Shown here one piece after another: positions 39,113-46,697 of a stretch of DNA of 64,000 nt. The notes under the pieces were generated by a model. It saw only the letters and a list, made by a program, of their open reading frames with translations, was not told the origin of the DNA and made no database searches. Every line of letters begins with the position of its first letter. The first letter of the stretch is position 1. The position numbers were made by a program, and so were the translations under genes. The DNA comes from Desulfocarbo indianensis (lineage in GTDB: Bacteria; Desulfobacterota; Desulfarculia; Desulfarculales; Desulfarculaceae), in NCBI GenBank assembly GCA_001184205.1, contig LBMP01000003.1, positions 124,001 to 188,000 of the forward strand. The letters run 5' to 3'.

Positions 39113-39298
39113 TTAGACCTCGGTCACCGTGATGGCGTCGTTCTCGCAAACCTCGATGCAGCTCTCGCAACCGAGACACTCTTCGGCGTTCACCGGAACC
39201 GCCTTGCCGTCCTGCATCTCATAGACGTCCACCGGGCAGACCTCCACGCATTCCTCGTCGCCCACGCACTTGTCTGCATCAACCGTAACCATGAACAT
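39113..39298 (-). CDS. Ferredoxin with Asp-substituted first cluster
   Basis: A 61-residue soluble ferredoxin. The second site is a normal C-x2-C-x2-C-x3-C (CLGCESCIEVC). The first site reads CVGDEECVEVCP, with Asp in place of the second Cys, the pattern known from Desulfovibrio africanus ferredoxin III and Pyrococcus ferredoxin; such clusters convert between [3Fe-4S] and [4Fe-4S] forms. It has an ideal AAGGAGG ribosome site and its own terminator. It is a likely low-potential electron carrier for the Flx-Hdr complexes of this window. Confidence 0.95.
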   Translation of the reverse strand: MFMVTVDADKCVGDEECVEVCPVDVYEMQDGKAVPVNAEECLGCESCIEVCENDAITVTEV

Positions 39299-39353
39299 AA
39301 CGTTTCCTCCTTACGTTTTCTGCCAGAAAAGGGACAAGCCCTACATGGCTGGT

Positions 39354-40994
39354 TCAACCCAAATCTTTCGCCGCCTTGGCTCCCAAGGCGAAATATGTGT
39401 TTGCCTGGCCCACCTCAATGACAGACCACTCACGGCCCATATCGCCCAGCAGACGCACCTTGTCAAGTGTTTCCTGCACATTCATTCGATTTATTGTTTC
39501 CACCGCCACTTGCAGGCACCATTGGGCCCCGGCGCCGTTGCCTCGTTCATGGAGAACTTTTGCCAATATTACATAGGTTTGGGCCCTCGCGGCCGGCTGG
39601 GAAACCTCCCCGGCCAAGCGTACGGCGGTTTCCGCGTCCAGGGCGGCCCAGGCCCTGATCAAGGCCCGCCGGGGCAAGAGGCCGCCCATGCGCGCCGACT
39701 GGCTCAGCGCCTGTTGGTACAGCTCACGGGCCAGGGCCGGTTCAGCGGGCGTGGCGATATCCGCCAACCTGGCCAGGACGCCCAAGCGCACGTAATTATC
39801 GCCTATGGCTTGGGCCTGCTGGGCGGCCCGGCGCACGTTTTTGCCCGCCTGGGCCAGCACCATAGCAGCCTCGGCCTCGCCGCGCAAGAGGTACTGGGAG
39901 GCCGGCACCTGCTCCAGAATGACCCTGGCGGCCTGGGGATCGGACTGGGCCAGATCGGCCGCCAAAAGGCCCAGGGCCCGGTTGCGTTCATAGGTCAGGG
40001 GCACCTCGGCGGCCTCGCGGATGGCCGCGTCCATCACCTGGCGTCCCAGCCTGGGGTCTGAGGCCAACAACGATCTGGCCACTATCCTGAGCGCCTTGAA
40101 ACGCGCGCCCTGGCCGGGCTGCACCCGCCGGGCCAGGTCAAAGCCGGCCCTGGGGTCCAGGTTGGCCAGGGCCGCCGCCACCTCGCCCTGCAAAAGCGCG
40201 GCGCGCTTGGGCGGCGCGGCGTGACCCGCCAGGTCAAAGGCCTTGGCGAACAGCAGAACGCCGTCTTGAGGGTTCCAGGAAAAAGCCAAGCCCGCGGTAT
40301 GGGCCAGGCAAAGGGCTGCCTGCCCCGCGTCCTCCACCCGGCCGGCGGCCTCCACCGCCTTGGTCAAATCCGCGGGTTGCCGGGTGAGCTCGGCCAGGGC
40401 CCGCCAGGCCCGCGCCCGAAGCAGGGCATCGCCGATTTCCCGGGCGATCTCCCTGGCCCGGCCCGCCTGCCTGCGTCCCATCACCTCGACCAGCTCGGCC
40501 AGATCGCGGTCGCGTCCCGCCGGGTCGGGATTGGCCCTGGCCCTTTGCAGGCCCAATTCCAGGGCGCGCGCGGCCAGATCCAAATCCACCACCAAGGCGC
40601 AACGGGCCACCAGGGCCAAAGGCCAGGCCGCCCTGACCAGTTGCTCGGCCCGCCGGGCGTTGGCCAGGTATTCCTCGCTTCCCTTTTCCTGGCCGAGCTT
40701 TTTCATCTGCTCGGCCAGCCGCCTGGCCTGGGGACCTGCCAAACCTTGGGCCACCTCCAGGGCCTGGACCAGGAAACTCCGGGCCATTTCGGGATAGGCG
40801 GGCGCGGCCTTGGAAGCCAGGCCGCACAGGGACGCCACCTGTTGCTGGCGGGAGCGCAGGGAAACCCAAAGGGCATCGGCCCGTTCGCGGCCCATATCCA
40901 GCTTGGTCCGGGGGACGCCGGCGGGCGGAGGTTCGCTTTCGCAGCCCATGAGCAGCGCCAGGCAAAGCATAAGCGGCCAGGCCCAACGGATCAT
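39354..40994 (-). CDS. Lipoprotein with helical repeats, last gene of the cytochrome operon
   Basis: A 546-residue protein with a lipoprotein signal (PLMLCLALLMGCESEPPP, lipid Cys about 18). The rest is alanine-rich and helical, with repeating 35-40-residue units of the TPR/Sel1 kind (ADIATPAEPALARELYQQAL and similar). It is therefore probably a periplasm-facing assembly or interaction partner. It overlaps the monoheme cytochrome gene by 4 bp, tying it to the seven-gene redox operon 39354-45376. No named family is recognised. Confidence 0.75.
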   Translation of the reverse strand: MIRWAWPLMLCLALLMGCESEPPPAGVPRTKLDMGRERADALWVSLRSRQQQVASLCGLASKAAPAYPEMARSFLVQALEVAQGLAGPQARRLAEQMKKLGQEKGSEEYLANARRAEQLVRAAWPLALVARCALVVDLDLAARALELGLQRARANPDPAGRDRDLAELVEVMGRRQAGRAREIAREIGDALLRARAWRALAELTRQPADLTKAVEAAGRVEDAGQAALCLAHTAGLAFSWNPQDGVLLFAKAFDLAGHAAPPKRAALLQGEVAAALANLDPRAGFDLARRVQPGQGARFKALRIVARSLLASDPRLGRQVMDAAIREAAEVPLTYERNRALGLLAADLAQSDPQAARVILEQVPASQYLLRGEAEAAMVLAQAGKNVRRAAQQAQAIGDNYVRLGVLARLADIATPAEPALARELYQQALSQSARMGGLLPRRALIRAWAALDAETAVRLAGEVSQPAARAQTYVILAKVLHERGNGAGAQWCLQVAVETINRMNVQETLDKVRLLGDMGREWSVIEVGQANTYFALGAKAAKDLG

Positions 40995-41632
40995 GACGGT
41001 TCCTCGTGGCCGGCTTCCGGGTCAGGGTCGTCCCGGTGTAGCTGCCCCGGCAGCCGCCCTTCCCTGACCAGGCGCAGGGGCAAGGGCTCGGGCGGCGGAA
41101 CCAGCCTGCGCCGCCAGCCGATGAGCCCCGCCAAAACCAGAGCCAAGCCCACCACCAGGGCCACGCCCAGCAGTTTCAAATGGGTTCTGGCCTGGCTCAG
41201 GTTCCAGAGCGGCCGGCCCACCTCTCGGTTCAGTTCCGCGCGCAAGCCCGCGAACAGGGCGGAGGTCCCGCTGATGGATTCGGCCGGCCGGCGAAGCAGG
41301 GTGTGGTGTTTGTCGCTGAGGCGATGCAGCTCCAAGGCCAGCTCCACGGTGCGGGTACCCCGCGACTCCAGTTCCGCCAGGGCTTCGGACAGAGCCGCCA
41401 GGCGGCTGGCGGTGAGGTATATCTCCTGCCGGATTCTTTTCACCCCTGGGCAGAGGGAAAGCGTCTCCCCTTCCATGGGGCCCACCGCGGCCAGGGAGCC
41501 CAGCGCGGGCTGGCCGCCGCCCGCGTAGCCGCCATGGCAGGCCAGGCAGGCGTCGGGCTCGCTTGCCGGCAGCGGGTTTGCCGACAGCAGCATCGCCGCC
41601 AGGAGGGCGGCGGCCAGGAATTCAGTCTTCAC
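40991..41632 (-). CDS. Membrane-anchored monoheme cytochrome c
   Basis: A 213-residue protein. Translation starts at GTG 41632, which has GGAGG six bases upstream; the open frame reaches further but that part lies inside the preceding gene. A signal peptide (about 1-22) is followed by a single CxxCH (CLACHGGYAGG near residue 30), a mostly helical middle part that keeps several His residues, and a C-terminal membrane anchor (LLGVALVVGLALVLAGLIGW) with a basic tail. It probably takes electrons from the split cytochrome b encoded just upstream. It overlaps its neighbours by 4 bp on both sides. Confidence 0.8.
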   Translation of the reverse strand: MKTEFLAAALLAAMLLSANPLPASEPDACLACHGGYAGGGQPALGSLAAVGPMEGETLSLCPGVKRIRQEIYLTASRLAALSEALAELESRGTRTVELALELHRLSDKHHTLLRRPAESISGTSALFAGLRAELNREVGRPLWNLSQARTHLKLLGVALVVGLALVLAGLIGWRRRLVPPPEPLPLRLVREGRLPGQLHRDDPDPEAGHEEPS

Positions 41633-42030
41633 CAAAGCCTCCAAAAAGCCAGGAACGCTGTCACGAGCAGGCAGGCCAATACCAAGCGCGAATAAACATA
41701 GCGGCCCCAGAAATAGGCTCTCTCGCCCTTGTCCCAAAACGGCAGCGTGAGCAGCCCCGCCCCAAAGACGGCGACAAGGGCTATGGCCAGACCGGCGGGG
41801 AAAAGCCGGGCCAGGCCCGCCGCCGGCCACAAGTACCAGGGAGGATAATATGACGAGGCCAGCAAAGGCTCGTGAGGCGGCCTGTCCAGGGGCATGAACA
41901 GCTCCGGCCCGAAAAAGGCCAGGCCCACCAAAACGATCAAGGCCGCCACCCCGCTCAGCGCGCGGCTGACCAGGGCATGGGGCCACAAGGGCTCCAGGCG
42001 GTTATGCTCCTGGGGGTCGTAAATATGCAT
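41629..42030 (-). CDS. Cytochrome b C-terminal-like subunit (subunit IV-like)
   Basis: A 133-residue membrane protein with about three hydrophobic segments. HEPLLASSYYPPWYLWPA resembles the region before and around the PEWY quinol-site motif of bc-type cytochrome b C-terminal domains (subunit IV of b6f); here the motif reads PPWY. It follows the cytochrome b6-like gene by 7 bp, so the pair corresponds to a split cytochrome b. No Rieske protein gene is nearby. Confidence 0.72.
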   Translation of the reverse strand: MHIYDPQEHNRLEPLWPHALVSRALSGVAALIVLVGLAFFGPELFMPLDRPPHEPLLASSYYPPWYLWPAAGLARLFPAGLAIALVAVFGAGLLTLPFWDKGERAYFWGRYVYSRLVLACLLVTAFLAFWRLW

Positions 42031-42037
42031 GCTTCTC

Positions 42038-42709
42038 CTATAGGGGACCCGCCACGCCGTTGCGGCGGATCATGGCCCAATGCGCCCGCAGAAAAACCAG
42101 CATAAGCGCCGGGGCGGCCAGGTGCAGGGCGAAAAAGCGGCTGAGGGTGGCCTCTCCCACCTCGGCCCCTCCCCGCAGCCAGAGGAGAATATCCCCGCCC
42201 ACCAGGGGCAGGCCCCGCCAGACGCCGGTGAGCTGGCGGGCCAGTTCCACACCCGCCTGATTCCAGGCCAACACCTGTCCTGAGGCGGCCGAGGCCAGGG
42301 CGCAAAAAAGCAGCAACACGCCGCTCAGCCAATGCAGCTCGCGGAAAGCCTTATAGGCGCTGGTCCACAGCACCCGCAGCATGTGCAGCAGCGCGAACAG
42401 CACCAGCAGATTGCCGCCCACCGCGTGCAAACGCCGCAGAGCCCAGCCGCCCGGCGCCTGGTTGTCCAAATACATCAAGCCCTGCCAGGCCCCCTCGGCG
42501 CTGGGCTGATAAAAAACAAGAAGGAGCAGCCCACTGAGCGCCTGCAGGGCGAACATCAGAAAGGCCAGCCCGCCGAAGCATTTGTAAAAGTATTCCTGCC
42601 AGGCGGCGATGGCCGGCACCTCGCGCCGCCAGAGGGGCGGGCGCAGGCCCTCCCTGGCCACCAGCCAGTCCCCCAGGCCGCGCAGCAGTTTTTTAAGCCG
42701 GTCGATCAT
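42038..42709 (-). CDS. Cytochrome b6-like diheme cytochrome b
   Basis: A 223-residue membrane protein with four helices. ATG 42709 is preceded by GGAGACGGG; the frame upstream belongs to the neighbouring gene. The heme ligands are visible as two His in LHAVGGNLLVLFALLHMLRV (helix 2) and two in LHLAAPALMLVFLRAHW (helix 4), as in the N-terminal half of bc1/b6f cytochrome b. It probably carries two b hemes across the membrane and oxidises or reduces menaquinone. It overlaps the diheme cytochrome c gene by 4 bp. Confidence 0.88.
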   Translation of the reverse strand: MIDRLKKLLRGLGDWLVAREGLRPPLWRREVPAIAAWQEYFYKCFGGLAFLMFALQALSGLLLLVFYQPSAEGAWQGLMYLDNQAPGGWALRRLHAVGGNLLVLFALLHMLRVLWTSAYKAFRELHWLSGVLLLFCALASAASGQVLAWNQAGVELARQLTGVWRGLPLVGGDILLWLRGGAEVGEATLSRFFALHLAAPALMLVFLRAHWAMIRRNGVAGPL

Positions 42710-43038
42710 TTCCCGTCTCCAGGCAGTGCCCTGGCTCCCGCATGGGCATGGCACTGGTCGCACCAATTGGCGGTGTGGCAGAACAGGCACTCGCCAAGCT
42801 CGAAGCCGGCCAGGGGCGCTTGACCATCGCGGGCCACCATGGCTCCATGCCGCGCCCGCCATTGGCTTAGGGGCGCATGATAGGCCGGCGGCTCCAACCC
42901 TATGGCGTCGTGCCGCAGGCCTCTTACCGCTTCCGGCGAATTGGCGGCGTCTCCCCGCCCCGAACCGTCGCAGGCAAAGGCCCAGGCCAGCGCGCAGATC
43001 GTCAGAACCAGGGCCGCGGGTTTCAACCGGCCTCGCAT
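42706..43038 (-). CDS. Small diheme cytochrome c
   Basis: A 110-residue exported protein with an N-terminal signal (VLTICALAWAFACDGSG, possibly lipidated at Cys23) and two closely spaced heme motifs near the C-terminus: CLFCH and CDQCH, separated by only four residues. The preceding part has His residues that could act as distal ligands. It overlaps the DsrK-like gene by 16 bp and the cytochrome b gene by 4 bp. The short two-heme module recalls the small cytochromes of Dsr/Tmc-type complexes, though no family is certain. Confidence 0.8.
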   Translation of the reverse strand: MRGRLKPAALVLTICALAWAFACDGSGRGDAANSPEAVRGLRHDAIGLEPPAYHAPLSQWRARHGAMVARDGQAPLAGFELGECLFCHTANWCDQCHAHAGARALPGDGK

Positions 43039-44501
43039 GCTTCTTCCGCCTTGTTGCCCAGCGCGGCGGGGTACAGGGCGTTGCCCAGAAGCTCCGCCAC
43101 GCTGCCCACGCTCATGCCCAGTCCGAAATGCCGCACTCCCCGGGTCAGGGCGTCCCGGCAGCCGTCGCAGGCGGTGGCCACCCAGTTGCAGGCGTGCGCC
43201 CGGCGCACGTGGTCCAGGGCCTGGGCCCTGGGCAAAAACCCCGCCAGGGCCAACTCCGGATTGGCCAGGCTCAGCCCGCCCCCGCCGCCGCAGCACAGGG
43301 TGTTGAGGCCCACGGTGTGGGCCGGCATCTCCCGCCAAATACAAACCGCGTTCAAAAGCTGGCGCGGCTGACTTATCATTCCGCAAGAACGGGCGACTTG
43401 GCAAGGATCATGGTAGGTCACCACCCGGCCGGTGTTGGCCTCGGGGCGGAAACGCCCCTGGAACGCCCCGCGCTGGTAAAGATGGTGGGCCCATTCGATG
43501 ATATTGAGCGGAGCCTTGCGCTCCAGATAATCCTCGCCGGACCAGGACGGTTTCAGGCTGGCGGCGAAACGGGCGGCCACCCGCCAACCCATGCCGCTCT
43601 CCCCCCACACCACCATCTTGGGCCTCAGCTCCCTGGCCGCCTCCAGCAGGCGGAAGTGGGCCAGGCGCATATTGCGGTAGTTCAGCCAGGCGCCGGGATT
43701 GGCGGCGTCGCTGACATAGGTGCTCACGGTCCATTTGATCCCCGCCGCGTAAAAAAGCTTGGCGTAGGCCTTGTAGGTGGCGCGGTGCCGCACCATGTCC
43801 CCCGCCGGCGGCAGAAAGAGCACGTCGGCCCCGTATTCATCCACCGGGCAGGGTATGGGCTGGCCGGTCTCGCGCTCCAGTTCCTGCTCCAGCCGCAAGT
43901 GGCGCTGCACCCAGGAGGCGTGCATGACGCCTTCCCGGTTGCCGGTGCGGTAGACCTCGGCGGCTCCGCCCGAGCCGGCCTGGCCGCAAAGCCCGATCTC
44001 GGCCATGATCTCGCGGCAGGCAAAGGTGATCTCCGAGGTGTCCAACCCCAGGGGGCAATACAGGGCGCACCGGCGGCAAAGGCTGCACTGGTGGAAATAA
44101 ACCCACCATTTCTGGATAAGGGACCAGGGTAATTCCGCGGCCGGACGGCGCGGCCCGCCGGGGGCCAGAAAACGCCGGTAAACCTCGCGGGCCAGGCCGG
44201 CCCGGGCGGCGGGCATGTTCAGGGGATCGGCGGTGCCCTGGTAATAGGGGCAGGCCGCGGCGCAGGCCCCGCAGCGCACGCAGGATTCCAGATGGTGGCG
44301 GAACCCGCGATAGCGCTCCAGCGCCCGCCTGAAGGTCGCCAACAGGGTTTCCTGCCAATCGGGCAGCAAAGAAGCTGGCAGGCCGCACAGGCGCTGGTCC
44401 GCTTCCCGGCCTTGCATCGCGGCCATTTCATAAGCCGCCCCCGGCGCTGGCCGGGGCGAGGCCTCGGGCCGGGGCCGCAATGCCTTTAACAAACCCCTCA
44501 C
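43023..44501 (-). CDS. DsrK/HmcF/TmcB-like iron-sulfur protein (HdrD family)
   Basis: A 492-residue cytoplasmic subunit. Two [4Fe-4S] ferredoxin sites come first (CVRCGACAAACPYYQG near residue 75; CSLCRRCALYCPLG near residue 140). The second CCG domain is complete (HDPCQVARSCG, TLCCGGGGGL, CDGCRDAL), as needed for the noncubane disulfide-reducing cluster of HdrB/D and DsrK. The usual ECGH of the first half is replaced by GESGMGWR, so one Cys is lost. In known complexes such a subunit reacts with a thiol/disulfide partner (DsrC for DsrK). It overlaps the NarI-like gene by 4 bp. Confidence 0.92.
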   Translation of the reverse strand: MRGLLKALRPRPEASPRPAPGAAYEMAAMQGREADQRLCGLPASLLPDWQETLLATFRRALERYRGFRHHLESCVRCGACAAACPYYQGTADPLNMPAARAGLAREVYRRFLAPGGPRRPAAELPWSLIQKWWVYFHQCSLCRRCALYCPLGLDTSEITFACREIMAEIGLCGQAGSGGAAEVYRTGNREGVMHASWVQRHLRLEQELERETGQPIPCPVDEYGADVLFLPPAGDMVRHRATYKAYAKLFYAAGIKWTVSTYVSDAANPGAWLNYRNMRLAHFRLLEAARELRPKMVVWGESGMGWRVAARFAASLKPSWSGEDYLERKAPLNIIEWAHHLYQRGAFQGRFRPEANTGRVVTYHDPCQVARSCGMISQPRQLLNAVCIWREMPAHTVGLNTLCCGGGGGLSLANPELALAGFLPRAQALDHVRRAHACNWVATACDGCRDALTRGVRHFGLGMSVGSVAELLGNALYPAALGNKAEEACEAG

Positions 44502-45376
44502 GGCCGCTCCCTGTCGGCCAGGCGCTGGCCGGCGCTAAGCACCTGGCTGGTGCCGTGAGCCGCCCAATGATCCTTCAAGCGGCGATGATAGTCTTCCAGG
44601 GTAAGGGGCGGCGGCTCGCCGGGCAGCACTGCTTCCCGGCTGGGCGCGTCGCCCAGATAATGCGCTTCCCAGGGGTTTTCATGGGGCTCCAGGCGCGAGG
44701 CCGGCCTTTCCCAGATTAGGGGGTTGTAGAACAGCTCGGGGCCGTGCATGAGCTTGGAGAAAGGAAACGCCGCCAGGAAAACCAGGGCCAGCGCCAGATG
44801 CAGGCAGACCAGCGCGCCGGGCCAGGGACCAATCGGCCTCCAGGGCATCGCCAGGCCCAGGGCCAGGGCCTTGATCGCCCTGGGATCGGGCGGCGACCAA
44901 TGGGCCAGGGCCAGCCCGCTCAGGGCCAGGGCCATCAGAAGCGCCGGGAACGCGTAATCCACCGCCCGGGAAAGGTGCCACAGGCGCGGATCGGCCAGAC
45001 GGCGCATCAGGAGAATGACGAGCCCCGCCACCAGAAAATAGCCCGCGGCCCGGCTCAGGGGAGTGAGGAAATAGAGCCAGGGGGGAACCGTGCTAAAAAA
45101 GAAGCGTAGATGCCCCAGAAGGGCCAGGAACAAGCCCAAATGCAGAGCCATGGCCCCCAGGGCCAGGAGCGGCGAGCGCCGCCACAGGGAGGCCAGGAGA
45201 GCCGCCAGCGCGCCGTGGCGCCCGGCGCCGCCGGCCGGGCCGGGAAAGCCCAGCCCCACCCGCAGGGGAACCGGGGTCCGCGCCAAGCCCCGCAGGCGGT
45301 AGGCCAGACCCAAAGCGAAAATGATCAGCGCGGCATAAGGCAACAGGCGGAAGGCGGCTATGTACAGAACCCCCAT
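44498..45376 (-). CDS. NarI/DsrM-like cytochrome b membrane subunit
   Basis: A 292-residue protein with about five membrane helices and a cytoplasmic tail (about 220-292). His residues in ALHLGLFLALLGHLRFF, DPRLWHLSRAVDY and CLHLALALVFL, and the family marker FPFSKLMHGPELFYNP, place it with NarI, DsrM, HmcE and TmcC, which carry two b hemes and exchange electrons with menaquinone. It is the first gene of the seven-gene redox operon and directly precedes its usual partner, the DsrK-like protein. Confidence 0.9.
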   Translation of the reverse strand: MGVLYIAAFRLLPYAALIIFALGLAYRLRGLARTPVPLRVGLGFPGPAGGAGRHGALAALLASLWRRSPLLALGAMALHLGLFLALLGHLRFFFSTVPPWLYFLTPLSRAAGYFLVAGLVILLMRRLADPRLWHLSRAVDYAFPALLMALALSGLALAHWSPPDPRAIKALALGLAMPWRPIGPWPGALVCLHLALALVFLAAFPFSKLMHGPELFYNPLIWERPASRLEPHENPWEAHYLGDAPSREAVLPGEPPPLTLEDYHRRLKDHWAAHGTSQVLSAGQRLADRERP

Positions 45377-45478
45377 AGGCGCATCAACCCTTGGGCGGAT
45401 GGGGGCCGGCCGGCCCCTGCCCTGGCCAGCCTTTAAATACGCGAGCGTGCGATCTGGCGGTCAGTTGAACACGCGGCC

Positions 45479-45500
45479 GGGCATCCGGGGCGGGATGCCC
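45479..45500 (-). other. Hairpin behind the dsr-locus TPR gene
   Basis: Perfect 8-bp stem GGGCATCC/GGATGCCC just after the stop codon, without a T run. It may be a Rho-assisted or processing signal separating the dsr unit from the cytochrome operon. Confidence 0.4.
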
Positions 45501-45501
45501 G

Positions 45502-46149
45502 TTAAGCGCTCATGCCCAGCTTGGCCAGCAGCTCCTCGTGCACGGGATAGCCGTTTTTGACAGCCAATTCGGCATGTTGTCTGGCCTGGTCGGCCTGGTT
45601 GCATTCCCAGTAGGCCACGGCCAGGTTATTGTGGGCGATCGCGAAATCATCCCTGATTTCCAGGGCCTTGAGGCTTGCCTCTATCGATTCTTGCAAACGG
45701 TCGGTTTGCAGGAGAAGCGATCCCAGATTGGCCCAGGCGTCGGGCATCTCCTGCCCCTCGCTCAAAGCCAGGCGGAGCTGTTTCTCGGCTTCCTCCAGGT
45801 GGCCCAATTGCATATAGGCCACCGCCAGGTTGGCGCGCACCATGGGATGATCATGCACGCTGAGCGCGGTGGTGAACGCCCGCAGGGCTTCGTCGCCCTG
45901 GCCGAGCGAAAGATGGATGCCGCCCAGATTAAGCAGGCTTTCCAAATGCTTGGGAGCTTGGGCCAACACCTGCCTGAAGGCCTGCACCGCCTCGTCCACG
46001 CGGCCGGCGTGCATCAGGGCCACGCCCAGGTTATAGCGCATGTGCCAGGCGTCGGGCTGGGCTTCCAGGTATTGGCTGAGGCGGTCGACCAGGCCCTCCC
46101 GGAGAAGATCGTCTTCCGGGATGCCGCTTGGTGTATCTATCTTGCTCAT
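45502..46149 (-). CDS. TPR-repeat protein at the dsr locus
   Basis: A 215-residue soluble protein built of five or six TPR units (residues about 35-205; for example WHMRYNLGVALMHAGRVDEA and MVRANLAVAYMQLGHLEEAE). No signal peptide or membrane segment. It is the last gene behind dsrD. Its ATG and ribosome-binding region lie in the first of two 75-bp tandem copies (46136-46305), so its expression signal has been duplicated. Likely a protein-interaction adaptor; no specific function is known to me. Confidence 0.85.
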   Translation of the reverse strand: MSKIDTPSGIPEDDLLREGLVDRLSQYLEAQPDAWHMRYNLGVALMHAGRVDEAVQAFRQVLAQAPKHLESLLNLGGIHLSLGQGDEALRAFTTALSVHDHPMVRANLAVAYMQLGHLEEAEKQLRLALSEGQEMPDAWANLGSLLLQTDRLQESIEASLKALEIRDDFAIAHNNLAVAYWECNQADQARQHAELAVKNGYPVHEELLAKLGMSA

Positions 46150-46305
46150 AACTACGAGGCCTTTGGCGTCTGGACTGAATCACGCCCCCTTGACGCAAAG
46201 GCCCCGCCACCCTCTAGATAGCTTTTTGTCTCTATCTTGCTCATATCACGAGGCCTTTGGCGTTTCGACCTAATCACGCCCCCTTGACACAAAGGCCCCG
46301 CCGCC
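46136..46305. repeat. 75-bp tandem duplication spanning a start codon
   Basis: Copies at 46136-46210 and 46231-46305, over 85% identical by eye. Each contains the first codons of the TPR gene (minus strand ATGAGCAAGATAGA), GAGGCCTTTGGCGT and the segment CACGCCCCCTTGAC. Only the left copy is connected to the full gene. Confidence 0.9.
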
Positions 46306-46385
46306 TTCTTGATGGAGCGGACCTTGGGCTTGGTCCTGGGCGGGGGGCCTGGCGGAGAATGCGCGCCGGCAAAGGGCTCCGCTTA

Positions 46386-46625
46386 TTATTCCTCGCCTTC
46401 GGCGTGCTTGCCGCCGGGCAGCGCGAAGTAAGTGGTGGAACCACTGGACCAATAGGCAATGGTTTTTTCCATTATCATCTCGGAGGTGGCCTTCTTGAGG
46501 ACCTTCTTGTCCACGCTCTCGTCGATCTTCTGGATCTCCTTGAGCAGGTCCTTCATCATCATGCGCTTTTGCTTTTTTTCGAGCACCTGGAGGGTGAGTT
46601 CTTTTGCTCTATCTAAATCGCCCAT
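46386..46625 (-). CDS. dsrD: Dissimilatory sulfite reductase accessory protein DsrD
   Basis: A 79-residue winged-helix protein found only with dsrAB of sulfate/sulfite reducers; it stimulates sulfite reduction by DsrAB. The hallmark YWSSGSTTYFALPG is present near the C-terminus. AAGGAGG precedes the ATG. In most genomes dsrD follows dsrB directly; here the dsrN-type gene lies between them. Presence of dsrD supports a reductive, not oxidative, Dsr pathway. Confidence 0.97.
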   Translation of the reverse strand: MGDLDRAKELTLQVLEKKQKRMMMKDLLKEIQKIDESVDKKVLKKATSEMIMEKTIAYWSSGSTTYFALPGGKHAEGEE

Positions 46626-46697
46626 TCGAATAACCTCCTTGATTTGAAGATATTTTCACAATACAGCAACATATCGCCACCGGCCTTCTGTGTCAAG

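Noticed and set aside
41633-41986. Long N-terminal extension of the monoheme cytochrome
   Set aside because: It lies inside the subunit IV-like gene in another frame; GTG 41632 has an ideal GGAGG and begins a signal peptide.
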